A DNA stretch of 64,000 nt from HK1 sp965221725 (GTDB lineage Bacteria; Pseudomonadota; Gammaproteobacteria; HK1): the NCBI GenBank assembly GCA_965221725.1, contig OZ244909.1, positions 682,001 through 746,000 of the forward strand, in the 5' to 3' direction. This document shows, in pieces, positions 1 to 8,409 of this stretch (positions are counted from its first letter, which is position 1; every line of letters begins with the position of its first letter). The notes under the pieces were generated by a model that worked only from the letters and a program-made list of their open reading frames with translations, had not been told where the DNA came from and made no database searches. The position numbers and the translations under genes are program-made.

Positions 1-534
1 CGTCGGTTTTCACCTGCCCAAGCACCACCCCATTGCGACACGCCCAGGCACTGACCATATGCAGCGCCTTCACCCCTCGCTTGCGATCATGGGTGCGTCG
101 ATGCGTCTTGCCATCGAGCGCAATGATCTCACCGTCGCTGAGCTTGACCACGTCCTCCATCCAACTGAGAAAGCACGCCTGAAACCCACTGACCGACAAC
201 GCCGAGATGATGCGGGCAATCGTGTCATCGACCGGGACCCCATTGGCCAGCGGGACATAACGACGTAACCAGTCCAGCTTTGCGCGACCGAACTCCTCGA
301 TGTCGCACCAACCTTCGGCCCCACTGAGCACCGCGCACACGCACAGCACGATGACATCAATCAACTCATGCTTCTTGTTCCGGTCGACGCGCGGGTCTTC
401 CAACTTCGAGAAATGTTCGATCAGACCCTCGGGGGCACTGTTGTCCATTGCTGATCACGTTCCTCTCCTTGGCCAGAGTGGCATTAGATCACAGAATGCA
501 CTGATTTACATGGGATTTTAGTGATCTTGCCCTG
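1..534 (-). mobile_element. ISAs1-family insertion sequence, one end (partial)
   Basis: The transposase reading frame runs off the left edge, so only the 5' end of the element is present. The outer terminus appears to lie near 534. On the minus strand it starts CAGGGCAAGATCACTAAAAT, a CAGGGC-type end that I associate with ISAs1-family elements. About 85 bases separate this end from the transposase start. The element sits inside the 3' end of the receiver-domain gene. The other terminus and any target duplication are outside the window. Confidence 0.75.
2..448 (-). CDS. ISAs1-family transposase, N-terminal part (cut by window edge)
   Basis: Translation from the ATG at 448 begins MDNSAPEGLIEHFSKLEDPR and continues through IDVIVLCVCAVLSGAEGW, GRAKLDWLRRYVPLANGV and DDTIARIISALS. 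This is the DDE_Tnp_1-associated N-terminal domain of ISAs1 (H-repeat) transposases. The stretch EIIALDGKTHRRTHD holds the first catalytic Asp. The frame is open to the window edge (149 codons), with no stop or frameshift visible, so the transposase may be intact beyond the edge. It would catalyse transposition of the element. Confidence 0.85.
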   Translation of the reverse strand, partial: MDNSAPEGLIEHFSKLEDPRVDRNKKHELIDVIVLCVCAVLSGAEGWCDIEEFGRAKLDWLRRYVPLANGVPVDDTIARIISALSVSGFQACFLSWMEDVVKLSDGEIIALDGKTHRRTHDRKRGVKALHMVSAWACRNGVVLGQVKTD

Positions 535-1487
535 AGATCGAGGTCCTTTTTGCCGAACCTGAAATCTGTCCCTTCATCGACCCTGCGTTCTATCCAACCT
601 TCCACTGCTTGCACGCCCGCTGGAGATTCATCCGCAACAGCGTTGTCCATGAGCCCGCGAAGTTCCTCGGCGACATGCGTCACGATCTGCCGCTCCGCAT
701 CTTCAGGATCGGGGAGACAGGCCATGTGCGCAAGAAATGCAGGGTCCAGTTCGGCGCAGAATCGATCCAGGATCTTGTGCTCTCCTTCTCGCACCGCCGT
801 TAGCGAGGTAAGCGCGATGCCGGGAAGCAATCCATCGGTCATCGAGGCAAAATCCTTGATCAGTCGCTCGGGAAGATCCTTCTCTGCGACGCTCCGCTCC
901 CTCAACGGTTCCGCCAGATTCACCCCGGACTTTGCGTAAAGGACTACTCGACCGTGTCGATACGAGATCTCGGTCTTGGCCTCGTTCTCCATCGGATCGA
1001 GTTCAATCTCTCTCAGTTTGGTCGATACAGTCGCACAGATTTCCTCCAGCCGTGCCTCGCCGGTGTATATGGCCACGAGCCGAAGCGAGTTGCGATCGAT
1101 TTCTCCGGCCAGCAAATCTCGGAGCAGTTCCAGCGCATATCGTGGATTGTCATCCTGCAAGAGCCAATCGAGAACCACGATATCGGCCTGCCTCATCGTC
1201 TCCATCGCCAACTTTGGGGAACCGACCACACCGCAGATGACACCAAGCGCGGAAAACGAGTCCATGATGGATCCAGCGTCCAGCGTATGTATCGACCCGC
1301 GACCGACCGGACCCTGATCGTTTCGACTTGATGGTAGCGTGTGTCGACTCGGCGCCACGACTTCTGCTCGCGGCCCACCGGTCCCACCCCGTGTCATATG
1401 GGCCTCGTCATCGACCACTATCGCCGTCTGGAGAAAACGTCGGGCCAATTCGCGGCTGCGAGATCCGTATTCTTCCGCCGAGGTCAT
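489..1487 (-). CDS. Receiver-domain protein of the R-M operon, C-terminus replaced by IS sequence
   Basis: 332 residues as read. The receiver signature is complete: acidic pair D26-D27 in TAIVVDDEAH, phospho-acceptor D107 in DIVVLDWLL, T142 in LVAIYTGEA and K186 in VVLYAKSG. An insertion of about 45 residues follows the acidic pair. A helical C-terminal region of unknown function follows (residues ~200-320). There is no HTH, so this is unlikely to be a classical transcription factor. The gene starts 9 nt after the GHKL ATPase gene behind a good GGGGAAGGGG ribosome site. The last ~15 residues (RARSLKSHVNQCIL) are read from the IS end beginning at 534, so the native C-terminus is lost. I infer it is the phospho-acceptor partner of the upstream kinase-like ATPase. 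Confidence 0.75.
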   Translation of the reverse strand: MTSAEEYGSRSRELARRFLQTAIVVDDEAHMTRGGTGGPRAEVVAPSRHTLPSSRNDQGPVGRGSIHTLDAGSIMDSFSALGVICGVVGSPKLAMETMRQADIVVLDWLLQDDNPRYALELLRDLLAGEIDRNSLRLVAIYTGEARLEEICATVSTKLREIELDPMENEAKTEISYRHGRVVLYAKSGVNLAEPLRERSVAEKDLPERLIKDFASMTDGLLPGIALTSLTAVREGEHKILDRFCAELDPAFLAHMACLPDPEDAERQIVTHVAEELRGLMDNAVADESPAGVQAVEGWIERRVDEGTDFRFGKKDLDLRARSLKSHVNQCIL

Positions 1488-1496
1488 CCCCTTCCC

Positions 1497-4451
1497 CTAT
1501 GACTCATCCGCCGGCACGACACCGAGAGTCGCGCCCTGGGCGCCATCGAGCAATTGCAGATCGAACCCGACCCGGCGCAGAGTTGCGCGTCCGATGTGTA
1601 ACCCCATCCCTCGTCCGCCGGGCTTTCTGCTGAAGCCGAACTCGAAGATCGCTTCCCGATCTCGGACATCCACTCCCGGTCCCGTGTCCGCGACAAGTAA
1701 TGCGCCGCCTCGCTCGTCCAGTTCGATGCGTCGCTCACGCTGCGGATTCTGTTGCGACAACCAGAAGATCGCGTTGTCCACCAGGTTCACGAAGACGGGA
1801 TAGAAGCTCGACGGGAAGCCGACGATCCTGGCGTTCGCAAACGCCCCGCTCGCCGTCAACGATACGTCATGACGCGCCAGGCGCGCTCGGAACAGCTCCT
1901 CCAGGAAGTCCCGGATCTCGGAACCTCGGATTTCCACCGCCTTCCGATAGAGGCGCCGCTGCAACGGCGTGAACAGCGTCAGATAGCCATCCAGATGGTC
2001 GAAGCTCGCTCGGATGCTGTCGTGCAGCTCCCTCAATCCCTCGTTCACATCGGCCCAGGCCTTCAGCTTTCGCAACCCGTTCCGAACGGAGCGAATCGTA
2101 CCCGAGAACTCGTGATTGATGATCTCGATGGCCATTCCCAACTGCGCCAACTGCGCGTCGGCCTCCGCTTCCTCTTCCAGCAGGAGATTGCGTTGTTCGA
2201 TTGCCATCAACTCTTCGGCCGCCGAGCTCTCGCCCGTTACGTCCACGGCCTGAAGCTGCTCCAATACCGAGAGCAACAACGCCCCCTGCTCCTCCGCGAC
2301 CTTCAGCACCCTGGTTTCCAGCGCGTCCCTGGTTTCGACGAACAGATCGTCGGGCATCCCCGAGAGATCGGTGCGCTGGACCTCGCTCAGCACCTCCCGC
2401 AGTTCCGACTCGACGGTCTTGAGGGACTGCCCCGCCGCTTCGCGTGCTTTCGATGCGACCTTGTCCGCTTCCTCTCTCACCGCCCGACCCGATCTGCCGG
2501 TGGTCTTTCGGACCTCCTGTCCAAGACCATCCAGTGCGGCTTCGGTCCTGACGCGGCGATCGAGCGACAACGCCGCCTTCCTTGCCTCTTCACCGATCAG
2601 ATCGTCGATGATCTTGCGCGCAGGCCCGAACACGTTCTCTTGAAGCGACGCGAACTCCGCGTTGTATGTGCCCCAGTCGCGTAGCGTGGCCTTGCTCAGT
2701 CCGATCCTCGGACGCGATATACGGTAATGCGCCTCCAGATCCCGGATGTCCGCTTGCGCCCGGCGTTCGAGATCGAGGACCTTGCTCGCCGCCAGTCGGC
2801 TGTCCGTCATGTTGCACGCCGATCGCAACTCCGCCTCCACCCGCTCCGTCAACGCCAGGGCTTCTTCCTGAGGTTCGTCGTTCCCGAGCCGATCGAAAAA
2901 TGTGTTCAAACTGGCCTCGAACTTCCTCTTTCTCTCCGAAACCTGTTGCTCCCGCCGCTTCCTGGCCTTGTCTTCTCTTGAAAGCTCGGCCTTTCTCAGC
3001 TCGAATGTTTCGGAGTGCACCCCTTCGGCCCGGAAAAAATCCGCCGCCATCTGAACAAAGAAATTTTGAAGAATCGACCGGAACTGGCGATACGCCCGGT
3101 TCTCCTGGAACCCTTCCCGCCCGGCCTTTTCCAGCAGTTCACGGTTCTTCTCCGCGTCGATCGCCACCGCCCCGAACATCTTCCGATGGGAGAAGTAGTA
3201 GTAGTAAGCGCTCTTCGTCCGTCTGAACTCGATGTCCAGCCAATCGTATTCGGTGTCGCCGTAGGGAAGTACTCGAATCCCGTTCCGGTAAATGTACAGC
3301 CCGCCCAATTGCTCGGTCTTGAGCGCCAACCTCGCGTAATCCTCGTGCGGGATCGTCGAGTGTCTGCTCTCGCCCTCGAAGGCGGCGAATTCGATCGAGA
3401 ACGGCCCGCAGCGGGTGTGGGCACCGCGTCCGCCGCCCCAGGGGATGACGTGATCGGCGGTCGCCTCGCCATAGATCGAAATCTCGCCCCGGAACTGGCC
3501 GAACTCGTCGAACGTGCCGCGCATCCGGTGGTCCGCGTTCAGAAACTCGTCCGGGGTGAAGAATTCATCCCCGGCGATCAGCTCGTCGGTCAGCTCGTCC
3601 GCCTTGTGATCGCGGAACGCGGTCCGGATCACGGCTTGAGAGCCGGGCGCCATGGTGTTGCCGAACCCGAGCAACGCCTTCTTCAGGGGCGTCGCTTTTT
3701 TCAGGGCGGCCGCCCTGTTCGTTGCGATATCTCCGTCGATATCGTCCGCCAGCAGCGGCGACGCCGGCTTGATGATGAAGTGCGTTCCGCTGTCGTTCCC
3801 GCCCAGCGACGGTTCCCGGAGGTAGGAGTCGATGTCCTGCGGATCGATATCGAATCGGTCGAGTTCACCCGCAAGCCTCTCCAGCAATCGAGGTTCGACG
3901 CTGCGGCCGATGCTTTCGGCGCTCGCACGGAACTCCCCTACCATCTCGGCCACGTCCCGGGCCGAAGGCAGCGTGCCCGGGGGAAACGACCGCAGGGGAA
4001 TTTCGATGTCCTCCAGGTCGATTCCCGGCCATTCGAAGATGCCCCAGTTGAGGAAGGCCGCAACAAGGCCGGACGCTCCACCATCGGTCTTCGCGCGAGT
4101 GAGGATCAGGAGCTGCGGGCCGATGGTGGCGATCGCGAGGCGCCCGATCCCCTTCTCCCCGAGCATGGGGCGAGGCTTCTTGCCCGGGTCCTGCGGCGGT
4201 CGCCGATCGGGGTCGAACTTGCTTTCCGTGCCGATGGTCAGCCATCGCGTCACGAAGTCGTCCCGGCTCATGCCGACGCCATCGTCCCTCAGAACGAACA
4301 GGCCATCGGAGCGGTAGTAGTCGATCTCCACGCGGTCGGCATATGCATCGTGCGCGTTCTTGAACAGCTCGCTGATCGCGGTAGGGATCCCGGCAATCTG
4401 CTGCCGGCCGAGCATATCGAGCGTGCGGGCGCGGGTCCTGAAGGTCGCCAT
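1497..4451 (-). CDS. R-M-associated double GHKL ATPase: MORC-like N-terminus, histidine-kinase-like C-terminus
   Basis: 984 residues from the ATG at 4451, which shares one base with the dcm stop (TGATG). A longer frame upstream exists but lies inside dcm. The N-terminal Bergerat ATPase has an N-box (AISELFKNAHDA, E28/N32), G1 (RDDGVGMS, D56-G60) and G2 (GEKGIGRLAI, ~98-107), as in prokaryotic MORC/Hsp90-like proteins. A long charged, coiled-coil-rich middle follows (~560-770). A second ATPase ends the protein: H-box-like EIINHEFSG with H780, N-box NLVDNAIFW (N893), G1 ADTGPG (D922) and GRGMGLHIG. MORC-type ATPases linked to Dcm/Vsr genes are documented in R-M operons. The pairing with a histidine-kinase module and a receiver gene next door points to phosphorelay signalling, which is my inference. 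Confidence 0.85.
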   Translation of the reverse strand: MATFRTRARTLDMLGRQQIAGIPTAISELFKNAHDAYADRVEIDYYRSDGLFVLRDDGVGMSRDDFVTRWLTIGTESKFDPDRRPPQDPGKKPRPMLGEKGIGRLAIATIGPQLLILTRAKTDGGASGLVAAFLNWGIFEWPGIDLEDIEIPLRSFPPGTLPSARDVAEMVGEFRASAESIGRSVEPRLLERLAGELDRFDIDPQDIDSYLREPSLGGNDSGTHFIIKPASPLLADDIDGDIATNRAAALKKATPLKKALLGFGNTMAPGSQAVIRTAFRDHKADELTDELIAGDEFFTPDEFLNADHRMRGTFDEFGQFRGEISIYGEATADHVIPWGGGRGAHTRCGPFSIEFAAFEGESRHSTIPHEDYARLALKTEQLGGLYIYRNGIRVLPYGDTEYDWLDIEFRRTKSAYYYYFSHRKMFGAVAIDAEKNRELLEKAGREGFQENRAYRQFRSILQNFFVQMAADFFRAEGVHSETFELRKAELSREDKARKRREQQVSERKRKFEASLNTFFDRLGNDEPQEEALALTERVEAELRSACNMTDSRLAASKVLDLERRAQADIRDLEAHYRISRPRIGLSKATLRDWGTYNAEFASLQENVFGPARKIIDDLIGEEARKAALSLDRRVRTEAALDGLGQEVRKTTGRSGRAVREEADKVASKAREAAGQSLKTVESELREVLSEVQRTDLSGMPDDLFVETRDALETRVLKVAEEQGALLLSVLEQLQAVDVTGESSAAEELMAIEQRNLLLEEEAEADAQLAQLGMAIEIINHEFSGTIRSVRNGLRKLKAWADVNEGLRELHDSIRASFDHLDGYLTLFTPLQRRLYRKAVEIRGSEIRDFLEELFRARLARHDVSLTASGAFANARIVGFPSSFYPVFVNLVDNAIFWLSQQNPQRERRIELDERGGALLVADTGPGVDVRDREAIFEFGFSRKPGGRGMGLHIGRATLRRVGFDLQLLDGAQGATLGVVPADES

Positions 4452-5545
4452 CAGGACACCCTTCCCACGTCCTTCAGATGCTCGATGAACCGATGGCCGA
4501 CCAGCTTCGCCAAGCGGACCGGAACCGCGTTTCCGATCTGTCTCGCCATCGACTTCGCACTCCCCCGAAAAACGAAGTCCTCCGGGAACGTCTGCAAGCA
4601 AGCCGCCTCCCGAACACTGATAGCGCGATCCTGCTCCGGGTGACCGAAACGCCCGTTCGAGTAGCTCGTGCATCGGGTGGTCAACCCCGATGCGGGGGCG
4701 TTCCACGACATCCGGCCGTAGACATCGGTGTATCCCGAAAAACCTTTGTGACAGTCGAGTCGGAGGTACCCCGGCCAGTCGCGATGGCCGCCGCCTTCCG
4801 GAGTCGCCCGGATGCGCTTCAGGTTGCGCTCCGACAGATTGGCCGCCATGTGATTCGGTATCTTGCCGTGCGTCTCCCCCGCGCGGATCGGCGGGAGGTG
4901 GGCGATACAGTCCCGAACCGTGGCGTATCGTTCATTCGGCGCTCCCGGCCCGTGCGTCTCATCCGGCAGACGGACCGCCCCGTGGCGACTCGCTACCAGA
5001 ACGAGCCGACGGCGGAGTTGGGGAATCCCGTACTTCGCCAACACGACGGCCCGATAGTCCGTCTTGTATCCGGCGGCGTCGAGTCGATTCAGAAATTCGC
5101 CAAAGGGCTGCGTGCCGCTATCCAGCTTCTGAAGCCCTGGAACGTTCTCCACGAACACGAGGTCCGGCCGGCAGCCTTCCACCAGACGCGCAAATTGGGC
5201 GAGCAGCGGTACGCGCTCATCCTGATCCGGGTTCGGCCGCATCGTGTTCTGCCTGGTAAAAGGCTGACACGGCGCACACCCGGTGAACAACACCGGGTTC
5301 GGACCTTCGGATTCCGCCCGACACCGGATCGCATCGACGCTCACAGTCCGAATGTCTGCGGACTCCATGCGAGCATCGGGAAAGTTGGCCTGGAAGCTCG
5401 CCCTGGCGTCCGTGTCGTGATCGAGTGCAAGTGAAATCTCCATGCCAGCCGCGCGGAAGCCGCAGCTTGCACCGCCGCAACCAGCGAAGAAGTCGTATAC
5501 CCGGGTCTTCACCAGATCACCACGAACTTGTCCAGGTTCGTTCAT
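4451..5545 (-). CDS. dcm: C5 cytosine DNA methyltransferase (Dcm family)
   Basis: 364 residues from the ATG at 5545; a GTG at 5575 would add ten residues and increase the overlap with vsr. Motif I is YDFFAGCGGASCGF. Motif IV is FTGCAPCQPF, with catalytic C93. Motif VI is FVENVPG, motif VIII QLRRRLVLVASR, and motif X lies near RQIGNAVPVRLAK. It transfers methyl from S-adenosylmethionine to cytosine C5. It protects host DNA from a cognate nuclease or marks self DNA for the adjoining ATPase module. It overlaps vsr by 29 nt upstream and touches the GHKL ATPase start downstream. The target sequence cannot be read from the protein. Confidence 0.92.
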   Translation of the reverse strand: MNEPGQVRGDLVKTRVYDFFAGCGGASCGFRAAGMEISLALDHDTDARASFQANFPDARMESADIRTVSVDAIRCRAESEGPNPVLFTGCAPCQPFTRQNTMRPNPDQDERVPLLAQFARLVEGCRPDLVFVENVPGLQKLDSGTQPFGEFLNRLDAAGYKTDYRAVVLAKYGIPQLRRRLVLVASRHGAVRLPDETHGPGAPNERYATVRDCIAHLPPIRAGETHGKIPNHMAANLSERNLKRIRATPEGGGHRDWPGYLRLDCHKGFSGYTDVYGRMSWNAPASGLTTRCTSYSNGRFGHPEQDRAISVREAACLQTFPEDFVFRGSAKSMARQIGNAVPVRLAKLVGHRFIEHLKDVGRVS

Positions 5546-6122
5546 CGAAGCCGAGCCCTGCGCTGCCTGCAGCACACGGGCTATTCTTCACCCGGTCCGG
5601 TGGTGAGTGGGGGTGTATCGATATTTCCGTGCTCCGCGCCGTCGGCCGATAGTCCACGGGAGGTGAGCAGGGGGTGAACGACGAGGCGCTTCTCCGCTTC
5701 GATGCAGCCCTGTCACACCCGACCAGCCCGGACAGCTTGCGTTCCACTGCCGCTTCGTCCCGGGTTTCACACTGCCAGATGACGAGGACCCGCCAGCCGA
5801 GCGCCCTCAAGGCTGCCTCCTGGCGTACATCGCGCTCCACGTTGGCGGCGAACTTCTCGACCCAGAAGGCAACCCGGGACCTGGGGGTAGAGGCGTGGCG
5901 GCACCCTTCGTGCCGATGCCAGAAGCACCCGTGCACGAACACGGCGAGTCGATGTTTCGGGAACACCAGATCGGGGCGACCGGGCAAGTCCCTTCGATGC
6001 AGGCGGAAACGCAGCCCCATCCGGTGAGCGATACGTCGAACGGCCAGCTCGGGAGCCGTATCGCGTCCACGAATATTCGCCATCAGTTCGCTCCGCCGCT
6101 TGCTGTCCACGATGTCCGTCAT
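5517..6122 (-). CDS. vsr: Very short patch repair endonuclease Vsr
   Basis: 201 residues from the ATG at 6122, which overlaps the hsdS stop as ATGA. The core SKRRSELMANIRGRDTAPE, LPGRPDLVF and VFVHGCFWHRHEGC matches Vsr. D51, H64 and H69 fall at the same numbers as the E. coli catalytic residues. Vsr nicks next to T:G mismatches left by deamination of 5-methylcytosine, so it normally partners a Dcm enzyme, here the next gene. The C-terminal ~45 residues (from about GCDRAASKRR) extend beyond the usual family length, are low in recognisable structure and are encoded over the start of dcm. Confidence 0.92.
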   Translation of the reverse strand: MTDIVDSKRRSELMANIRGRDTAPELAVRRIAHRMGLRFRLHRRDLPGRPDLVFPKHRLAVFVHGCFWHRHEGCRHASTPRSRVAFWVEKFAANVERDVRQEAALRALGWRVLVIWQCETRDEAAVERKLSGLVGCDRAASKRRSASSFTPCSPPVDYRPTARSTEISIHPHSPPDRVKNSPCAAGSAGLGFDERTWTSSW

Positions 6123-6709
6123 GCGCCATTGTCCAAGAGTCGAGCCATCAGCGAAGCCCGCATATTCGAGGCGGATTGTGCCGCCTGGATGTGAAGTTGC
6201 TCGATCTTTGCCGCACGGTTCAGGATGCCGACGACCCGCCGCTGTTCGTCGAGTGGCGGGAGGGGAACCTTGGCCTCCTTTAGTGTTGAGAGCCTCAAGG
6301 AAGGCAGACTCGTAACCTGAGCCTGGGTGCGCGGGTCGTAACGAACCGACCACCAGAACAAGTAATCTGGTTCAATCCTGCTCTTGTCGGGCATTACGAC
6401 AGCAAGATGGCTCACCACATGGGCATCGGTGGCGAGTTTGGCGCGATGGTTCAGGTTTACGGAGGCGCCGCTCTTCGGGATCAAGATGCTGTCCTTGGGA
6501 AAGAGCCGGAGGCTGTTCGCTGCCAACCAATCCGGTGAAATGTGGTCCGTAGAAGCAGCCAACATCGGGTTAACATGATGCAGTCCCACATCCTGCATCC
6601 GTACAAACAGCGGGCCGTCGGGGGCAAAGGCTCTCGGTTCCTGAGGTGCAGGGTCCCCTGCTACGATGTTGGCAATATCGCCAAGGCGATAAACGGGATA
6701 TGCGCTCAT
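6119..6709 (-). CDS. hsdS: Type I restriction specificity subunit, half-length (single target-recognition domain)
   Basis: 196 residues from the ATG at 6709, overlapping the hsdM stop by 4 nt (ATGA). A longer frame reading through hsdM is a shadow. It contains one target-recognition domain, opening YRLGDIANIVAGDPAPQ, and one conserved helical arm, VPLPPLDEQRRVVGIL followed by a coiled coil. Usual HsdS proteins are about 400 residues with two such units. There is no sign of a disrupted second half: the frame ends cleanly into vsr. A single-unit HsdS can act as a homodimer reading a palindromic bipartite site, or it can be a decayed remnant. The coupled translation with hsdM favours function. 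Confidence 0.85.
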   Translation of the reverse strand: MSAYPVYRLGDIANIVAGDPAPQEPRAFAPDGPLFVRMQDVGLHHVNPMLAASTDHISPDWLAANSLRLFPKDSILIPKSGASVNLNHRAKLATDAHVVSHLAVVMPDKSRIEPDYLFWWSVRYDPRTQAQVTSLPSLRLSTLKEAKVPLPPLDEQRRVVGILNRAAKIEQLHIQAAQSASNMRASLMARLLDNGA

Positions 6710-8337
6710 TCCGGCACAGCCTCCCTGACCGCCTCCGACAGCGCGTCGATCTCTCCCAGGATCTCCGTCTCGATGGCCCGCAGTTCCTCCAGTATCTCCA
6801 ACGGATCGCGGTGCTCGACCCTGGCCCGGCTCTGCGGGCGGTGCCGGTTGGCGCTCAGGTTGAAGTCGGCGGCCCGGATCGCGTCGGCTTCCGCAAACCA
6901 CCACTTCGCTGTCCAGTCCGTCTCCGGGTCGCGGTCCCGCCATGCCGCCCAGCGCGCCGGCCGGTCCTGGAACGCTTCGATCAGATCGGGCAGGTCGTCC
7001 GCCTCGATCGGCTGGTCGTGGTTGGCGTCGAGCTTGAAGCCGTCGTTGTCGGCGTGGAGGAACATCACGCGCTCCGTCGCGCCGCCCTTGCGGAAGACCA
7101 GCACCGAGGTCTTGACCCCGGAGTAGGGGTTGAACACGCCGCCCGGCAGGGACAGCACCGCCTCGACGGTGTGGTTCTCCACCAGCCGGCGGCGAAGTTC
7201 CCGGTGGGCGACGGTGGAGCCGAACAGCACCCCTTCGGGCACCACCACGCCGCAGCGGCCGCCTTCCTTCAGGTGGTTGAGCATGTATTGCAGGAACAGC
7301 AGTTCGGTCTGCGCGGTGCGGCCGACCTTCACCTCCTCCACGATGCGATCCCGATCCAGGCGGCCGGAGAACGGCGGATTGGCGAGGATCACGTCGAAGC
7401 CCCGCGCCGGGAGGCCAAGCTCCGCCTTCGTGGTGCGGTCGAGGGCGCGGGTGAGCGCGTCGCGGCGCAGGATGCGTACCTGGTCCAGTCCGCGCAGGGT
7501 CAGGTTCATGGTGGCGAGGCGGACCATCTGCGGGTCCACGTCGGCGCCGTGGAAGGTCGCCTCCTGCAATCGCCGGATCGCGCCGCGGTTCAGCGTGTCG
7601 CCGAGTCCGCGCCGGATGGTTTGGCCATCGACCTCGACCTCCTCGACCCCGTCCGGCGAGGAGTTGGCGAGCCGGATGTGATCCCACGCGCCGACCAGGA
7701 AGCCGGCCGTTCCCGCCGCCGGGTCGTAAATGGTCTCGCCGATTCGGGGGTCGACCAGCCGAACCAGAGCGCGGATGACATGGCGCGGGGTGCGGAACTG
7801 GCCAAGCTCGCCCGCCTGCCGGATCTGGCGGAGCACATGCTCGAACAGATCGCCCTTGGTGTCCGCATCCACCCGGTCGAGATGCAGGTCGTTCAACTGG
7901 CTGACGACCTGGGTGAGCACGGTCGGCTCGTCGATGACCAACCGGGCGCCGTCCATGAAGTCGGTGACGCCGTTGGCCGCAAGTTCGGCGTGGAACGGAA
8001 AGACCTCCTCGCGCACCCAGTTCACGAGCCGCTCGCCGTTCAGCGCATGTGCCCAGGACGACCAGCGCAGGTACTCGCGCGGGATCGTCGCCGCGCCGGG
8101 CTCGCGAGCGTTGCGCGGGTCGCGCAGGGTCCATTCGTCATCGAATACACCGGCGTAGGGAGCAGCGCCCGGCCTTCGCGCCGCCCGTACCCGCGCCGCA
8201 TCCGCCGCCTCGTACATGTAGAAGTAGATGAGGAAGCTCAACTGCTCGGCGTTCTGGGCCGGATTCGGGTAGCCGCCGCCGAAGAGATAGTCGCGGATGC
8301 GGTCGATGCCGCGCCGGAGTTCGGGCGTCATGGGCAT
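6706..8337 (-). CDS. hsdM: Type I restriction-modification DNA adenine methyltransferase subunit
   Basis: 543 residues. The N-terminal helical HsdM domain is followed by an N6-adenine methyltransferase with motif I DPAAGTAGFL (~205-214) and motif IV NPPF (320-323). The start at 8337 has a GAGGAG ribosome site about 10 nt upstream; a second in-frame ATG lies two codons in. HsdM forms the M2S methyltransferase with HsdS and joins HsdR for restriction. It lies 72 nt after hsdR and overlaps hsdS by 4 nt. Confidence 0.95.
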   Translation of the reverse strand: MPMTPELRRGIDRIRDYLFGGGYPNPAQNAEQLSFLIYFYMYEAADAARVRAARRPGAAPYAGVFDDEWTLRDPRNAREPGAATIPREYLRWSSWAHALNGERLVNWVREEVFPFHAELAANGVTDFMDGARLVIDEPTVLTQVVSQLNDLHLDRVDADTKGDLFEHVLRQIRQAGELGQFRTPRHVIRALVRLVDPRIGETIYDPAAGTAGFLVGAWDHIRLANSSPDGVEEVEVDGQTIRRGLGDTLNRGAIRRLQEATFHGADVDPQMVRLATMNLTLRGLDQVRILRRDALTRALDRTTKAELGLPARGFDVILANPPFSGRLDRDRIVEEVKVGRTAQTELLFLQYMLNHLKEGGRCGVVVPEGVLFGSTVAHRELRRRLVENHTVEAVLSLPGGVFNPYSGVKTSVLVFRKGGATERVMFLHADNDGFKLDANHDQPIEADDLPDLIEAFQDRPARWAAWRDRDPETDWTAKWWFAEADAIRAADFNLSANRHRPQSRARVEHRDPLEILEELRAIETEILGEIDALSEAVREAVPE

Positions 8338-8409
8338 GTCACTACCGCTCCTCGAGCCCGTCTCCGATCTCCCGGATACCTCTCTGCGAGGCGTGTCATG
8401 GACATGTCG

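Noticed and set aside
3015..4643. 542-codon plus-strand frame opposite the GHKL ATPase
   Set aside because: It lies antisense to conserved ATPase motifs and has no recognisable domain.
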